A DNA stretch of 64,000 nt from Liopterus haemorrhoidalis (Eukaryota; Arthropoda; Insecta; Coleoptera; Dytiscidae): NCBI GenBank assembly GCA_963971575.1, contig OZ020622.1, forward strand, positions 5,866,279-5,930,278, given 5' to 3'. The first letter of the stretch is position 1. Every line of letters starts with the position of its first letter. The notes beneath the pieces were generated by a model. The model worked only from the letters and a program-made list of their open reading frames with translations. It had not been told where the DNA came from and made no database searches. Positions 1 to 11,157 of this stretch are shown here, in pieces. The position numbers and the translations under genes were made by a program.

Positions 1-3000
1 CCACTAAGACATGAAAATTACGGTCCTTTAATGCCAGGATTCACCTGTATCCCTTACAATAATACACAGGCATTAGAAGTAGCACTTAGGGATAAAAATG
101 TTTGCGCTTTTATGGTCGAACCAATTCAAGGTAAAATTTAAATTTAGAATAGAATAATACGAGGGCATATTGAAAACTAATGCCTCCATGGCCATAACTT
201 TTATAATGGCGGGCCAGACCGTGTCAAAAGTGGTTTGCCATTTACCTTAAGTATCTGTACATAAGTCCTCCTAGCGGAGATTCTCAGTAACATCGCGTTT
301 GCGCATGACAGTTCTAAACATGGCGGCCGGCATGGATGTGCGGTTAAAACAACGAGCTGTCATTGAATTTCATACTGCGGAGGGTGTAGCGCCCATTGAT
401 AGCAATATAATTAAATAGGTGTGGAAAAACTTATTTAATTCATTATTTTTAGGTGAAGCAGGAGTTATAGTACCAGATTATGGTTATCTTAAATGTGTAA
501 GGGAACTCTGTACCAGATTCAACGTATTATGGATCGCAAATGAAGTCCAAACAGGCATGGGAAGAACCGGAAAAAGACTTTGTGTAGATTATGAAAATGT
601 AAAACCCGATATTTTAAACTTAGGAAAAAGTTTATCGGCTGGATTATATCCAGTTAGCGCGGTACTAGCCGATGATCCTATAATGTTACAAACATATCAC
701 GGAACTCATAGTTCTACATTTGGAGGAAATCCATTGGGATGTACGATTGCTATAGAAACACTTAAAATATTAGAAGAAGAAAGATTAGCAGAGAATGCTT
801 TTATAATGGGAGCTTACATGAGGAAGGAATTAGAAGCCATGAAAGGAAAAGTTATTTCAACTGTTAGAGGAAAAGGATTATTTAATGCTATCGTTATAAA
901 TACTAGTAAGTAAAATACCTAAGGATGCCGCCTTTTTATATGTATATCAAAAACTGGAGGTACGAATACTTTTTTTTCTTAAAACCGCTTGAGTACCAAA
1001 ATACCAAGTATTTAAAGTAAATATTTATTAATAAGGTATTTTTCCTACAACTAGACTTCGTTCAACTTAACTTCATCACAGGCGTTTCTTAACTTTATCA
1101 ACAGTTAGTGTAACACATTTCAGTGGCGTCACTTACTTTAATTTGTTTTTGACCACGCGTATTGTACGATATTGTTTGTTTATTTCCGTTATTATTATTT
1201 ATTTCTCGTATCTTTCAAGGTATACCGTGTACTAAAATGAGTAAAAATGTATTTGAAATACATTATTTTGTTTATTTGGTATCCACAACAATTGTTTAAA
1301 ACCCTTATATACTTCTATGTGGTCAGCTGTTTTCTTGCGCAGAATTGATGACGTAATTTACGATACCCTGTGTTGAAGTTAAGTTGAACGAAGTCTACTA
1401 TGGAACTGTCTCATTTCGATACTGTTAGTTGACAGGAAATTAGCTTCATTTCGCATTTTTCCCTCATGCACGCCCCGTTGTGCGGGAAAGAATAAATTCG
1501 CAGCAATGCGCATGTGCAGTTACCGATAATTTTCATTCCCGTACTGGCTGCGCGCGCAGTAATGGCTGTTAACCATATCTATATTGTATTTTCTTGATTA
1601 TTTATTTATTGAAAAATGGTAATCGGAGGAAAAGGATAGTGAGCAACACGCGCAGAACACATATTCCGCGGCATTACGCGCTAGTTGCACAATATACTAT
1701 TTGGCTATTTGGGAATACATTTTTACTCATAAATTCATTTGTGTTTTCTCAGAACCTTTTTTCTGAGGACCTAAAAGGACTCAGGACATATTATAAAACC
1801 AAACCCAAAGAAAAAAAAATTTTGTGAAATTTTGTATTTTTCAATTTTTTTTCTTTTTTGAGATTTAAAAAAATCGTATCTTCAGAACAATAAAATATAG
1901 GGACCTGCGGTTTGAATTTTTGAAATTTACATACTTTTTTCTACCTAAATAAAAAATAGGGCCCTTCTTTGTTAACACCTTTTTGATCCGTGTAATTTTG
2001 AAAATTTGTAAATATTTCATTTTCGAAAGACCGTATCTCAAAATCTAGATGAGATAGAAGCCTGCGGTTGAAATTTTTGAAATTCTGAGGTCCTAAAGGC
2101 CCTTGGGACACATTTTGAAACAAATCCGAAACAAAACATTTTTTTGCAAAATTTTTAATTTGTAAATTTTTTTGTGAAATTTCAAAAAATTATAACTTAA
2201 CAACAATAAAATAAAAGGAACTGCGGTTTGAATTTTTGAAATCTTCGTATATTGTTTAGTCTAGAAAAAAATTGGGGCCTTAATAACCCAACTTTTACAA
2301 TAAATACGAATCGTCAAACAAAACCTTTGAAAATGGTCAAAAATTGAAAAAATCGTAAGGGGTACCCCTTACGATTTTTTCGAATTTTGAGTAAATTTTT
2401 TTTCTTCTCCGATTTAATTCAAAATGTGTATACTTATGTATTTTGAGTCGTAGATCTCAAAAATAATCTCAATTACAAGCTACGGGTTACCGTTTTTGAA
2501 TAAATTCAAAAAAACCGACAGAAAATGACACATTTCAAAAAGTTCTATGTTCACATCAAATTGTTAAGTTGGCAGTAAGAAATAACATAAGACAGAAGGT
2601 GTTGAATGCCTCTCCTTGACGATAATACTACAGAAAAAATTTTAAAAGTTAAATAAAATAATGAAAAGTAAAATTTAAAACAATCTTTGCAAAAAAAATT
2701 CTCGGCCTCACAATGAAAAATTCAGTTTTTTAATTTAATATAAATTTTATTTTTTGGTATAATCTTCCGTAAAAACAATACTTTTGTTCCACGGATGCTA
2801 TAAATTTTCAAATCCATTAATGTCGGGTTGCTAACGTAAGAGTTTTCTCTAACTCAAGTTAAAATCATTTGTTTTTGTATGCTACAACATACAAAAACAA
2901 ATGATTTTAACTCGAGTTAGTGATAATTCTTACTTTAGCAACCGGCCATTACCCATCTCGAAAGTCACTTTCCGGAAGATCTGTAAAATAACCCTAAATA

Positions 3001-3378
3001 GTTGCTATCGCCTCTTCATTTGAGGTTTTTCAAAACAGAACTTCTCTGCTATTATTACTTTGGTGTCGGGAACCATTTTAACGATGAATGTATATGTCTT
3101 GTGATGACTTTCTTACGAAGTTTCACACATACAACTCTAAATTGTGATATAGTCTCCGACAACTACTACGATGTTGATAAAAATTGTATTTATTTTTTAT
3201 TTTTTCAGAATATATCAACGCCTGGGATCTGTGTCTAAAATTAAAAGACAACGGTCTGCTAACAAAACCAACTCGTGAAAATGTAATACGATTTACACCA
3301 CCGTTAATAATCAATGATTCAGAAATGTCTAAATCAATTGAAATCATTTCTAATACAATAAAGAGTTTAGAAAAATAA
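1..3378 (+). CDS. Oat: Ornithine aminotransferase, 3' three exons (gene cut by window start)
   Basis: Exons 1-130, 453-905 and 3209-3378 join in phase (GT-AG borders) to a 250-residue C-terminal part ending in TAA. The family is a mitochondrial PLP enzyme that converts ornithine and 2-oxoglutarate to glutamate semialdehyde and glutamate. Visible landmarks: [27 protein letters not shown] with the Schiff-base Lys, [29 protein letters not shown] and the substrate-binding Arg in IRFTPPL. Oddities: the invariant Asp of the IADE(I/V)QTG motif, which bonds the PLP ring nitrogen, is Asn here (codon AAT at 549-551, IANEVQTG), and the usual GEHGST is GTHSST. The reading frame is otherwise intact, so this is either a diverged paralogue or altered enzyme, or a single base error. 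Fold and family are certain; activity is not. The first exons lie outside the window. Confidence 0.93.
131..452 (+). other. OAT intron, first in window
   Basis: A 322-bp intron with donor GTAAAA and acceptor TTTTTAG. I see no element in it that recurs elsewhere in the window. Confidence 0.8.
1054..1395. mobile_element. Short inverted-repeat element (MITE) with TA duplication, copy 1
   Basis: The ends are inverted repeats (GACTTCGTTCAACTTAACTT and its complement). TA flanks both sides (1052-1053, 1396-1397), as in Tc1/mariner-type insertion. It has no coding capacity. A relative with the same ends and interior (for example TTTCAGTGGCGTCACTTACT) lies at 21126-21502. This copy sits in OAT intron 2. 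Confidence 0.75.
1760..2345. repeat. Degenerate tandem repeat, period about 158 bp
   Basis: The motif CTGCGGTTTGAATTTTTGAA or a close variant recurs at 1905, 2062 and 2221, spaced 157 and 159 bp. The flanking text (TGAGG-CCTAAA-GG--T-GGACA) also recurs at about 1765 and 2085. The units have diverged by many substitutions. It lies in OAT intron 2; a weakly similar stretch is at 13640-13680. Confidence 0.6.
2346..2381. repeat. Perfect 36-bp palindrome, no spacer
   Basis: The left half 2346-2363 (ends GTAAGGGGT) is the exact complement of 2364-2381 (begins ACCCCTTAC). With one unpaired base the symmetry extends several bases on either side. It follows the 158-bp repeat within OAT intron 2. Confidence 0.85.
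2826..2943. repeat. Long hairpin, 33-bp stem with 6-nt loop
   Basis: Arms 2849-2881 and 2888-2920 pair over 33 bases with one mismatch around the loop CTACAA. Weaker pairing (GGTTGCTAACGTAAG with CTTACTTTAGCAACC) continues outward to 2826 and 2943. It is probably a small foldback element in OAT intron 2. On the sense transcript it would form a precursor-like hairpin. Confidence 0.75.
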
Positions 3379-3407
3379 TATATGTGTCTAAAATTGTTAT
3401 TTTTACA

Positions 3408-3413
3408 AATAAA
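3408..3413 (+). terminator. OAT poly(A) signal
   Basis: AATAAA lies 30 bp after the OAT stop codon; a second AATAAA-like site follows near 3453. Confidence 0.6.
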
Positions 3414-3627
3414 TATGTTTTAAATCATTATAATATTAGGTTATAATATTAAAATAAAACTTTCTTACCTCAAAAAAATAATATATAAAACAAAACTACT
3501 TTTATACACCACAGGTAGTAATTGTAAATGTAGTTTTTAAATTAATAATTGCAAAAATAAAAGTTTCTTCTCTATTATTTGAAGCTGTCAAATTAAGTTC
3601 TCGTGAAGTAGTGGCGCTAGTAGTCCC

Positions 3628-3640
3628 GTTGCTAAGTTAC
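3628..3640 (+). promoter_or_regulatory. RFX X-box-like site upstream of IFT46
   Basis: GTTGCTAAGTTAC is an imperfect inverted repeat close to the X-box consensus (GTTGCC-AT-GGTAAC), 51-63 bp before the IFT46 ATG. RFX/DAF-19 X-boxes at such distances drive intraflagellar transport genes in flies and nematodes. The right half deviates (AGTTAC), so this is a candidate only. Confidence 0.4.
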
Positions 3641-3690
3641 GCTCAATTTAAACAAATTTAATTTAGAACACGACTGAAAAATATTATAAA

Positions 3691-6600
3691 ATGTCAAATA
3701 TATTTCGTAAACGTCAAGAAAGTAGCAAAAAATACAACGCGTCAGATACAGATGTAAGTTTTATAATATTCAAAAATAGTTTTTATTTTAAAACGTAAAT
3801 ATACTGTAGGAAAATGAATTCGTCTATGATGAAGCAATTCCCGTCGACGGTAATATCGATATTACAAGTCCCGATATATCACCAAAACGTGAAATTACCG
3901 TAAGAAAAAGAACAAATTATGATGATGAAGAAACAGATTCTGAAGAATCAGAACTACAGTTTGAACTTAGCGAACAAAAACAACCAGAAAGATTTGTAGC
4001 CAACATGTTAGAAGTAAGTTTAATTAACATTTAATTCACAAAATTATAATTCCTTTTCTAGCAACCACATAATACTTATGTACCAGCGTTACCAAAACGT
4101 AATACTTCTTCAAAACCAGGACCTTCTAAAGAAAACAGAACTTTAGAAAATAGGCCAAAAAGTGGAATTAGATCTGCGGTGAAGAATAAAATTTCTTCAA
4201 GTGAAAGTGATACTGATAGTGATGATGGGTTGATGATAATGGAACCTTCCAGAGGACCAATTCCTGGTGAATATGATCCTGATCAGTATAACAATCTACA
4301 AGTTGGTGAAGATATCAAGGAATTATTTCAATACATAACTAAGTAAGTATTTTAACAATAACAACAACAACGAGAAAAAAATACTCTATTGTAGGAAAAA
4401 ACAAATAAAAAATAAACAATAAATTAAACAATATATAATGAATGTAATGTTTTATAATAAAGTATAGGGTGGTCGGCGTATCAGTGCAGTTGCGTCACTG
4501 GAAACGTCACATGCTTTTGTGACGTCATATTTAGTACGTTTACATTCATCCATTTAACGAATGTAATATTCGTACGCTGTCACTTGTATCGAAATTAAAT
4601 GAAAATATAAGAATAAGAACAGAGTAGAAACTAATAAACTATTCTAATAGGCTAAATAGTCCTAAAAAGGGCTGATGTGATCCAAAAATATGATCAAAGA
4701 AAAGAAAATAGTAATACGTTGAATTTAACCTAAAAAGCTATGCACTACACACTATATCAAATGCAAATCTATAAGAAAATATATAACTAAACACAAAACT
4801 GCTAAATAAACAACCAACTAAATAAAAATAGTTTTTAGAAATTACTCTAAGTTCAACAGAGCGTATTATAAAATGTCAAATGTAAATATAGTTTTATTTA
4901 GCGATACCAATACAAATGTCCCTATATTAAATAAACACTTTTAATATTTATAAATCTTCAAAATGACTATCGAACACAAACTAAATATGACCTCAAAAGG
5001 TATGTTTTAGTCAAATAAAAGAGTGAAGAGCAATAGTCTATAATTCATATGCAAAAAATCGATTTAGTTATTTTTTCGCCACTAAGATAGTCATTGAAGT
5101 TATGACGCAAAGTGACCAACTGCCTATCTTTGTCCTTTCTTGAATGACAACCAAAAACACTACAATTTGTTCTACATTTAAATTTTTTCACAACTTTTGT
5201 CGACAATGTAACAAAAATTCAACACTAAAATAATTTCAAACTGTACTGCAGTATTTAGTACAATAATTTGACCACCAGTTCTTTGTTCACTAATTTATTT
5301 TTTAGATATACACCACAGCATTTAAATTTGGATTACAAATTTCGACCTTTTATTCCTGATTTTATCCCAGCTGTTGGAGATATAGATGCTTTTTTGAAAG
5401 TGGTACCGCCTGAAAAGACTTTGTCTGGGGAACCAACCGAGTTTAAAGAACTAGGACTTGCAGTTTTGGACGAGCCAGCTGCTGGGCAAAGTGATTCTGC
5501 TCTTCTACACTTACAATTAAGAGCAGTCACTGTTACCACAAATAAAGACAACAAAAATATGGTTAGTTTTATCTATGGGAATCATCCAGAAAGTAAAGAA
5601 TGTTTAGTTATTAACAATATGAAACTTAATACATTAGTGTTTGGCGATATTTCATACGACAACTTATTATTCTACATACGAGGTTTGTGAATTATGTAAC
5701 CGGATTGATAACATAGCGTTTGATCTGGCAACATTTGAGACGCGGGACTTGGAGGGGCAGCAGGTGATCATGTGATACGCCTTCGTCACAAAGCAATTTC
5801 AATAAACGAGTTTTTGGCACGTAAAAACATTCCTGTGGCTCCTCAGCCTCCTTATTCGCCTGACTTGAGTCCTTGTGACTTTTTCTCTTCCCAAGATTGA
5901 AAAATCACCTCAAAGGATGTCATTTTGGGACACTCGAAAACATTCAAACGTCCATTACAGACCAGCTAAAAGCTATTCCAGTATCCGAATTCCAGCACTG
6001 CTATGAGGATTGGAAGAACCATCTCCAGCGCTGTCTGGCTTCCCAAGAAAGTTATTTTGATGGAGACAATATTGAATTGTAATTCTATTAGAATAAAAAA
6101 AAGGTTACTTAATATGTATGTACTGTGATCACTGTTATTGTGACGCTAACAGCATTCTAGCTCCGATCCCCACCAGTTTATCACTACTACCTACGCACCG
6201 CTACCCCTTTACAAGCCTACATTTGCACTTCCCTTGACGCTAGGATATAAGCAGCGCGACGTAGACTTATTCAAAGGAAACTTGTAAATAATAGAGAATT
6301 ATTGCAACCTCTGTTCTACTGATCTTTTAATAAAGTTTTCCTTTATTTGACATGTGCGCCTGCGCAGTTGATATATCCTTAATTTCTTTCTTTTATTAAA
6401 ATACAGGCAACCTATATTTAATTTAAATAAGGGCAAAGCATTTTTTATTTAAAGCACCTTAATTTTGACAGGTCTTCTGTCAATGTAACCTTAAAATTAA
6501 CAACGGAGTAAATTCGAACAAAAAATTGGTGACTTTTCTTGTGAGTAATGATGCAAGCTAAAGATAAAAAACGTTGACGATTTAAATACGAGGACGATGT

Positions 6601-7564
6601 TATTCTTCTCCGAGAAATTGTGTCACGAAACCCTTTTGCGAATGGTTGTGCCGTATGCGAGTATGCCGTATGGGAAAAAAATAGTCTGTTGCAGTTAACT
6701 CATATAAGAGTTGCAGTTAACTTCTATATTCATTACGATTTCAATCTATCAATTTGGCATATTTGTCAAAATAAAGTATGAAGCAAGAGCACCGTTGCAA
6801 TAACACTCTTTAAAACATCATGAAAAATTTTAATACAGGATACTTTATTAGAGGTTTCTTTTAATAAAGTCAGCTTTTTTTCACTTTGCAATATCTCTCT
6901 ATTTATGAAACAATAGCATTTAATGTCCAGAATATATTTAAAAAAAAGCATTTTCACACCACAATTACTATGTTAAATGCAATTAGAGTTTAAAAAAAGA
7001 TTTTTAAAAAATTATTTTCAAGTAAGAGCTGCAGCTCCGCAGCGCGTACTCAGGTATTCAGGCACGAATTGCCGCCGAGATCTTCGCGGGTGTTATGCCT
7101 AAACGTTCTTTACTTCACTATCGTGTACCGGACTTTTTAAGTGTTTTAATTTTTTTTTACAGATAATAAAAAAAGTAGATAACGTGGAGAAAAATTCAAA
7201 AACCATTGACAAATGGATTAAAGATGTTAGTGATCTTCATAGGGCTAAACCTCCTCCAATGGTTCGATACACAAATCCTATGCCAGAATTGGACTCATTG
7301 ATGCAAGAATGGCCAGCAAGTGTTGAAAGTCTTCTTCGCCAAGATGGGTTTCCTTCTCATCGACTACGTTGTCCTATATCCGAATACGTGGACATCGTCT
7401 GCGCGGTATTCGATATCCCAGTGTATCAAAAGAGGGTGCAGTCTTTACATGTATTATTTTCTCTTTATGTCGCGATTAAGGGTAGCCAACTTTATAAAGC
7501 TGGAGAAGGAAGTGAGACCAGCCTTGGAGGTTCTAATGTTCCAGATCAACTTATACTAGAATAA
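3691..7564 (+). CDS. IFT46: Intraflagellar transport protein 46 (IFT-B core), complete
   Basis: Exons 3691-3753, 3810-4013, 4062-4342, 5306-5561 and 7163-7564 join without a phase break to 401 residues; all junctions are GT-AG. IFT46 is a subunit of the IFT-B train that carries cargo, notably outer dynein arm parts, along cilia. In insects that means sensory cilia. The N-terminal ~150 residues are acidic and Ser-rich (DDEETDSEESE, SSESDTDSDD), as in the family's low-complexity N-terminus. The conserved core starts at YITKYTPQHLNL and includes FIPDFIPAVGDIDAFLKV, LGLAVLDEP, WIKDVSDLHRAKPPPMV, MPELDSLMQEWP, EYVDIVCAVFDIPVY and SLHVLFSLY. The ATG opens the frame right after the presumed promoter. 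Intron 3 and intron 4 carry mobile elements. Human IFT46 is about 300 residues; the excess lies in the acidic head. Confidence 0.93.
4468..5122 (+). mobile_element. Repeat family with GGTCGGCG end, copy in IFT46 intron 3
   Basis: It begins GGTCGGCGTATCAGTGCAGT and is present in opposite orientation at 47136-47772, with extended similarity (for example CCTAAAAAGCTATGCACTAC and its complement at about 47490). There is no coding capacity. The end resembles the foldback element at 26381-26493, so these probably share a transposase source. Confidence 0.65.
5683..6121 (+). mobile_element. Internally deleted mariner element in IFT46 intron 4
   Basis: About 120 bp of mariner 5' end (GTAACCGGATTGATAACATA; GGACTTGGAGGGGCAGCAGG) is joined to about 290 bp of the 3' end. 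The remaining reading frame (5897-6082) gives the mariner C-terminus (NHLKGCHFGTLENIQTS; FQHCYEDWKNHLQ). The source family is the longer copy at 15286-16130. The ends carry inverted repeats around AATTA-GTAACC. Confidence 0.75.
6132..6350 (+). mobile_element. Possible solo LTR
   Basis: The stretch begins TGTTATTGTGACGC, contains TATAAGCAGCGCG then AATAAAG about 80 bp later, and ends TTTGACA, as an LTR with TATA box and poly(A) signal would. No target duplication and no second copy are visible, so the call is weak. Confidence 0.3.
6548..6690 (+). pseudogene. Myb/SANT-like domain fragment (transposon-derived)
   Basis: After an ATG-ATG start the frame reads MQAKDKKR, a TGA at 6575, then RFKYEDDVILLREIVSRNPF. 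This matches the start of Myb/SANT-like domains found in insect transposon-associated DNA-binding proteins (R-RF-YEDD--LLREV---NPF). It decays after about 45 codons. It lies in IFT46 intron 4 and is not spliced into that gene. Confidence 0.45.
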
Positions 7565-7647
7565 AAAAATGTATTCTGATATATTTGTATTATTTTAATT
7601 TTGTATTGTACCGGATGTCTGTAAACTGATTGTTTAAAATAGTTAAA

Positions 7648-7653
7648 AATAAA
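7648..7653 (+). terminator. IFT46 poly(A) signal
   Basis: AATAAA, 84 bp after the IFT46 stop codon. Confidence 0.55.
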
Positions 7654-8221
7654 AGTAACTGATATTGGTATTGAGTCTAATGGTTATCGGCAGGGGTGCG
7701 ACACATGACAGATCTTATGGCACTCAAGTCTTGATACAAAGCAGACCTTCAAACACTTGACAAAATAAGAGTCTTATTAGAAATATTTTAAAAACAAGGT
7801 TGGTATTAAACATATGAAATAAATGTTGAAATTTGTGTTAAAATATTTATTTATGTAGCAGGTGCATAAAACTTTATTTCACGAATAGGAAATTTAATTG
7901 CACGCAGTTCCGTCTTTTCCATAAGGGCATATGGGGCACGAGCCCAGGGCCCCCGGCTTGATGGGGCCTCAAATGCCGAGGTCGTCGTTTACACGGAAAA
8001 AAGAAGAGCTCAATTTTTAGTGCAATTTTACTAAGAATTGCCGTTAAAATTTCTAAATTTAAATGTAAATCGAAAACCAGATGAGATTTCTAAATATTTT
8101 TTAAATTAAATCTTAATTAATCCTACAAAATGTATACAAATATTTAAATAACTTTAAAATATTTAAAAGATTTTTTTTTTAACTTTATTTAAAATTAATT
8201 TGATTATTTAATTGATTTTAT

Positions 8222-8275
8222 GAGCAAAAAAAAAGATCCTCACCTCTCAAAATCCAAGTGATGAGCAAAAACGAT
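8222..8275 (+). repeat. Dispersed ~40-bp minisatellite unit
   Basis: About 1.3 units of GAGC-A(8)-GRTCCTCACCTC-CAAAATCCAAGTGA, the same motif as at 11404-11512, 17998-18028, 36002-36115 and 54413-54508. It lies inside the hAT element. Confidence 0.55.
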
Positions 8276-8362
8276 AGCGAGGGCGCCTAAAAATCCCACA
8301 GAGGGCACCGTGTTGCCGACCCTTGCCATATAATATACCATAGATAGTAAAATATACTAATA

Positions 8363-9026
8363 CAATGTTCCATTACTCGACGAAAGTAACCGCGGTTGAA
8401 GTTTCCCGTTCCAAAAGTGTACGACATTAACCTTTTCAGGAAAATTGTTAGGTTTCGGAACGCGGTTACTGAAAATTTTGGTTACTTTTTTGTTACCAAA
8501 CTAACCGTGGAAATATCGCGGTTACTGTGGTTCTTTCCTCCCACTACAAACTTCAGATCTAATGTAAACTACAAAAGGCGGGAATTTCAGAACAATTACA
8601 ACAAGGCGAGAGTTAAGTGGAGGGAATTAATCGTTTCTTTGTAGTGCAAGTAGTAAATTATAATATTATTTTACTATAGTCTATAATTAAAACACTAAGA
8701 ATGAGTGTAAGTAACTAATTTTTAGTAATATTGATCGATGTCGTGAAAAATAATATCGGGAAAAATCATATATGTTCTTATATAATGTGTCATTGTAAAC
8801 AAGTACTAATAAAACAAATATTTTTATTAATAAGTTTGTAAGAGAATATCTATAACCTATAACATCCATAAAATGACAGGTCAGTTGTCTGTTTTATCAA
8901 CTGTGAGGTGTGACTACTGTTCCGTAACTAAAACGCGTTTTCAGGTAACCACTGGGTAAACACAACTTACCACGACTTTACCGTAACCGCGACCGCGGTA
9001 GTTAGGTGTGCAGTTACGGAACATTG
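8363..9026. mobile_element. TA-flanked inverted-repeat element nested in hAT
   Basis: The ends CAATGTTCC...GGAACATTG are flanked by TA on both sides. Subterminal sequence is symmetric around AACCGCGGTT-like motifs. A short open frame at 8396-8644 resembles nothing I recognise. It splits the host hAT element and so is younger. Confidence 0.65.
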
Positions 9027-9175
9027 TAAAAGTAAGGGATATGAATAATTTCTATTTTTGTTAGAAAAAAATATTCAATAAATTGAAACAAACAACTCAA
9101 TTTTAAATAATCAATATTGAAATAATAGATATTATATTTTTTGTATGTGATTATTGCTATTTATAAAATTTTTGA

Positions 9176-9361
9176 AAGCGGTCATTTTCACGGCTAAAAA
9201 GAATAAAAAATGAATTACGAACGACTATGTTACAAGAACGATTTAGTAATTTGTCAATCATGTGCATAGAAAGTGACATTCTTCAAAAATTAGACTTTAA
9301 GGATATAATAAATGATTTTGCACAACAGAAATCCCGGAAGAAACCATCATCATTAACGTAA
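9176..9361 (+). pseudogene. hAT transposase C-terminal dimerisation region (ZMYM1-like), relic
   Basis: A 61-codon frame without an ATG start reads KRSFSRLKRIKNELRTTMLQ and then MCIESDILQKLDFKDIINDF before TAA. The ERSFS-LK-IKN-LRTTM pattern and LDF--IINDFA--KSRKK tail are those of the hAT dimerisation domain in ZMYM1-like transposases. Upstream coding sequence is lost; a frame break lies just before it. It belongs to the hAT element 7905-9522. Confidence 0.75.
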
Positions 9362-9530
9362 GTCCAATTCTCAAAATAGTAATCACTTCACTTATATTTA
9401 ATTTGTATAAAGCTAACAATAATAACCAATAAAGTCATTAAATAGAAGTACATACTGATGTTTTCATTCACTTTTTTTTTTTTACTTCTAAAAGGGCCCC
9501 TGCATTGCCTAAGACGGCCCTGATTGCACG

Positions 9531-10533
9531 AGCTGTAGACTAGTGCAGCAATCCCATGAAAAAAAGATGCTTTATGCATGAATTTCATACAATATTTTAT
9601 ACAACAGTATACAATTAGAAAAAATAAATAAAAATTGATATATACATACATTTTTTCAAAAAGTGTTACACACCGGATTATTGTGTGGAATGAATTATTG
9701 TCAAAACGTAGTATTATTATTATTGAATATCGTTATGTAAGGCGAGAAGTGTAATCGCTTACTAACTAATTTTGTTGATTAGTGTTAAAATAATAAAAAC
9801 TAGCTGCTAGCTGTCGTACGATAGAAGAATCTAAGTTCTTCAAGAATCATTGAATTTTTTACCGTATGGTTGTGAACATCTGCTGCTAGTATTTGTGCTG
9901 TAAGGGGAATGGATAAATAAAGTTATATTTATTGAACATTGTTTTTGTGTTTAATTATTAAATATCTAACACTAAGACAAAAATAAAATTTGCTATTTTT
10001 GGAATTAAGATTGACTTTAATTGTTTGCAATGCATTCTTTTTCGGATTGTATGGATACGCCAGCAGTCCTTGAAGATGGTACTGGAACCATAAGGTCTTT
10101 TTAACAAGAGAGAACATTTTATTACACACTCCTTAATCCAGACCTGTTTTGAACACTTAAAATTCCATATAAATACTAAAAATAAAAAACTGGCTATAAT
10201 AGTTTTTGCTAATTTTGCTTTGATACTAAAATGCGTCTGAAACTGCTGTTCATGAAACTGCAATAAAATTAGAATAAGCGATCCTTAAGTTAGTTATAAA
10301 ACATTTAACTTTGGTCTGAAAACTTTAAATCCTCTTAAAGTATAAAAGTTTTGAATGAATAAAAGATAATGTATATTTTATTGGAAAATCTTTACCTCCA
10401 AATATTTATGCACATCTTTTAGCCATTATAACAATGATTCCGTCAAAAACTTTGAAGTTTGCCAGAAATGAAATTGGTTTTATCTCAGATGAACGACACA
10501 ATTTTAGTATTTATTCGAGTATACCTACATGTG
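9531..10533. other. Intergenic, nothing recognised
   Basis: AT-rich sequence between the hAT element and a foldback repeat. No frame on either strand shows protein-family similarity that I can recognise. Confidence 0.5.
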
Positions 10534-10732
10534 CCTGGTAACTATCTGACAGATAAGGTTATTTGTAACTTCATCTGCTGAATAAATGTCAATACCAGTC
10601 AGTGAATCCAATACGTCAGTCTCATTATCCGTTAGATAACTATCCGATAGATACATTTGTATAGAAAGAAGGGATGACATTTACTCAGCAGATGAAGTTA
10701 CAAATAACCTTATCTGTCAGATAGTTACCTGG
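10534..10732. mobile_element. Foldback element, ~60-bp arms
   Basis: Arm 10537-10595 (GGTAACTATCTGACAGATAA...) is the near-exact complement of 10665-10728 (...TTATCTGTCAGATAGTTACC). The arms are separated by about 70 bp. No coding sequence. Confidence 0.8.
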
Positions 10733-11157
10733 GACTTTAACTGAAAGTGGAAAAACCGGGCCTAAATGTTTTGGCAACTTAGTTGGAAGAACGTTTGATT
10801 ATCTCTGTTAATTCGTATTTCATGCCCGATACAATAAAATTATACTATCCCGCAATACAGAAATGTTAGTATGTTGCCTACTTTCAGGGGAAATGTTCAA
10901 TCATTTTCATTTTCTAATTTACCTGTAATTATATTAATAAATCAATCATTTACTAAATTTATTATATTATTTTGTTACATTTAACCTGTTATTCTAAGAA
11001 TATTCAGTTTCTAAATCTAATTATAGTTATTTATTACTTTTAGTTTTAAAGTTCAATGCTCGGTTTTGGACTTGAATGGATAATTTGTGGTGAAACGGAA
11101 CAGTTCCAAAACTTTTTGAAAAATAAGTAAAAAGTTTTTATAAGGGTGAAGTTATGT

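Larger units (their letters stand above)
7905..9522 (+). mobile_element. hAT transposon, decayed, with 8-bp target duplication
   Basis: An exact ATTGCACG flanks both sides (7897-7904 and 9523-9530). The ends are imperfect inverted repeats (CAGTTCCGTCTTTTCC against CAGGGCCGTCTTAGGC), and a hAT transposase C-terminus is retained at 9176-9361. A younger TA-flanked element sits inside (8363-9026). A 463-bp deletion derivative sharing both ends is at 20048-20510. Confidence 0.85.

Noticed and set aside
5268..5305. Independent start codon for IFT46 exon 4
   Set aside because: The bases before 5306 are an intron end (polypyrimidine-AG), and the upstream exons join in phase.
8396..8644. Gene in the TA-flanked element at 8363-9026
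   Set aside because: A chance frame inside a short inverted-repeat element, with no recognisable motif.
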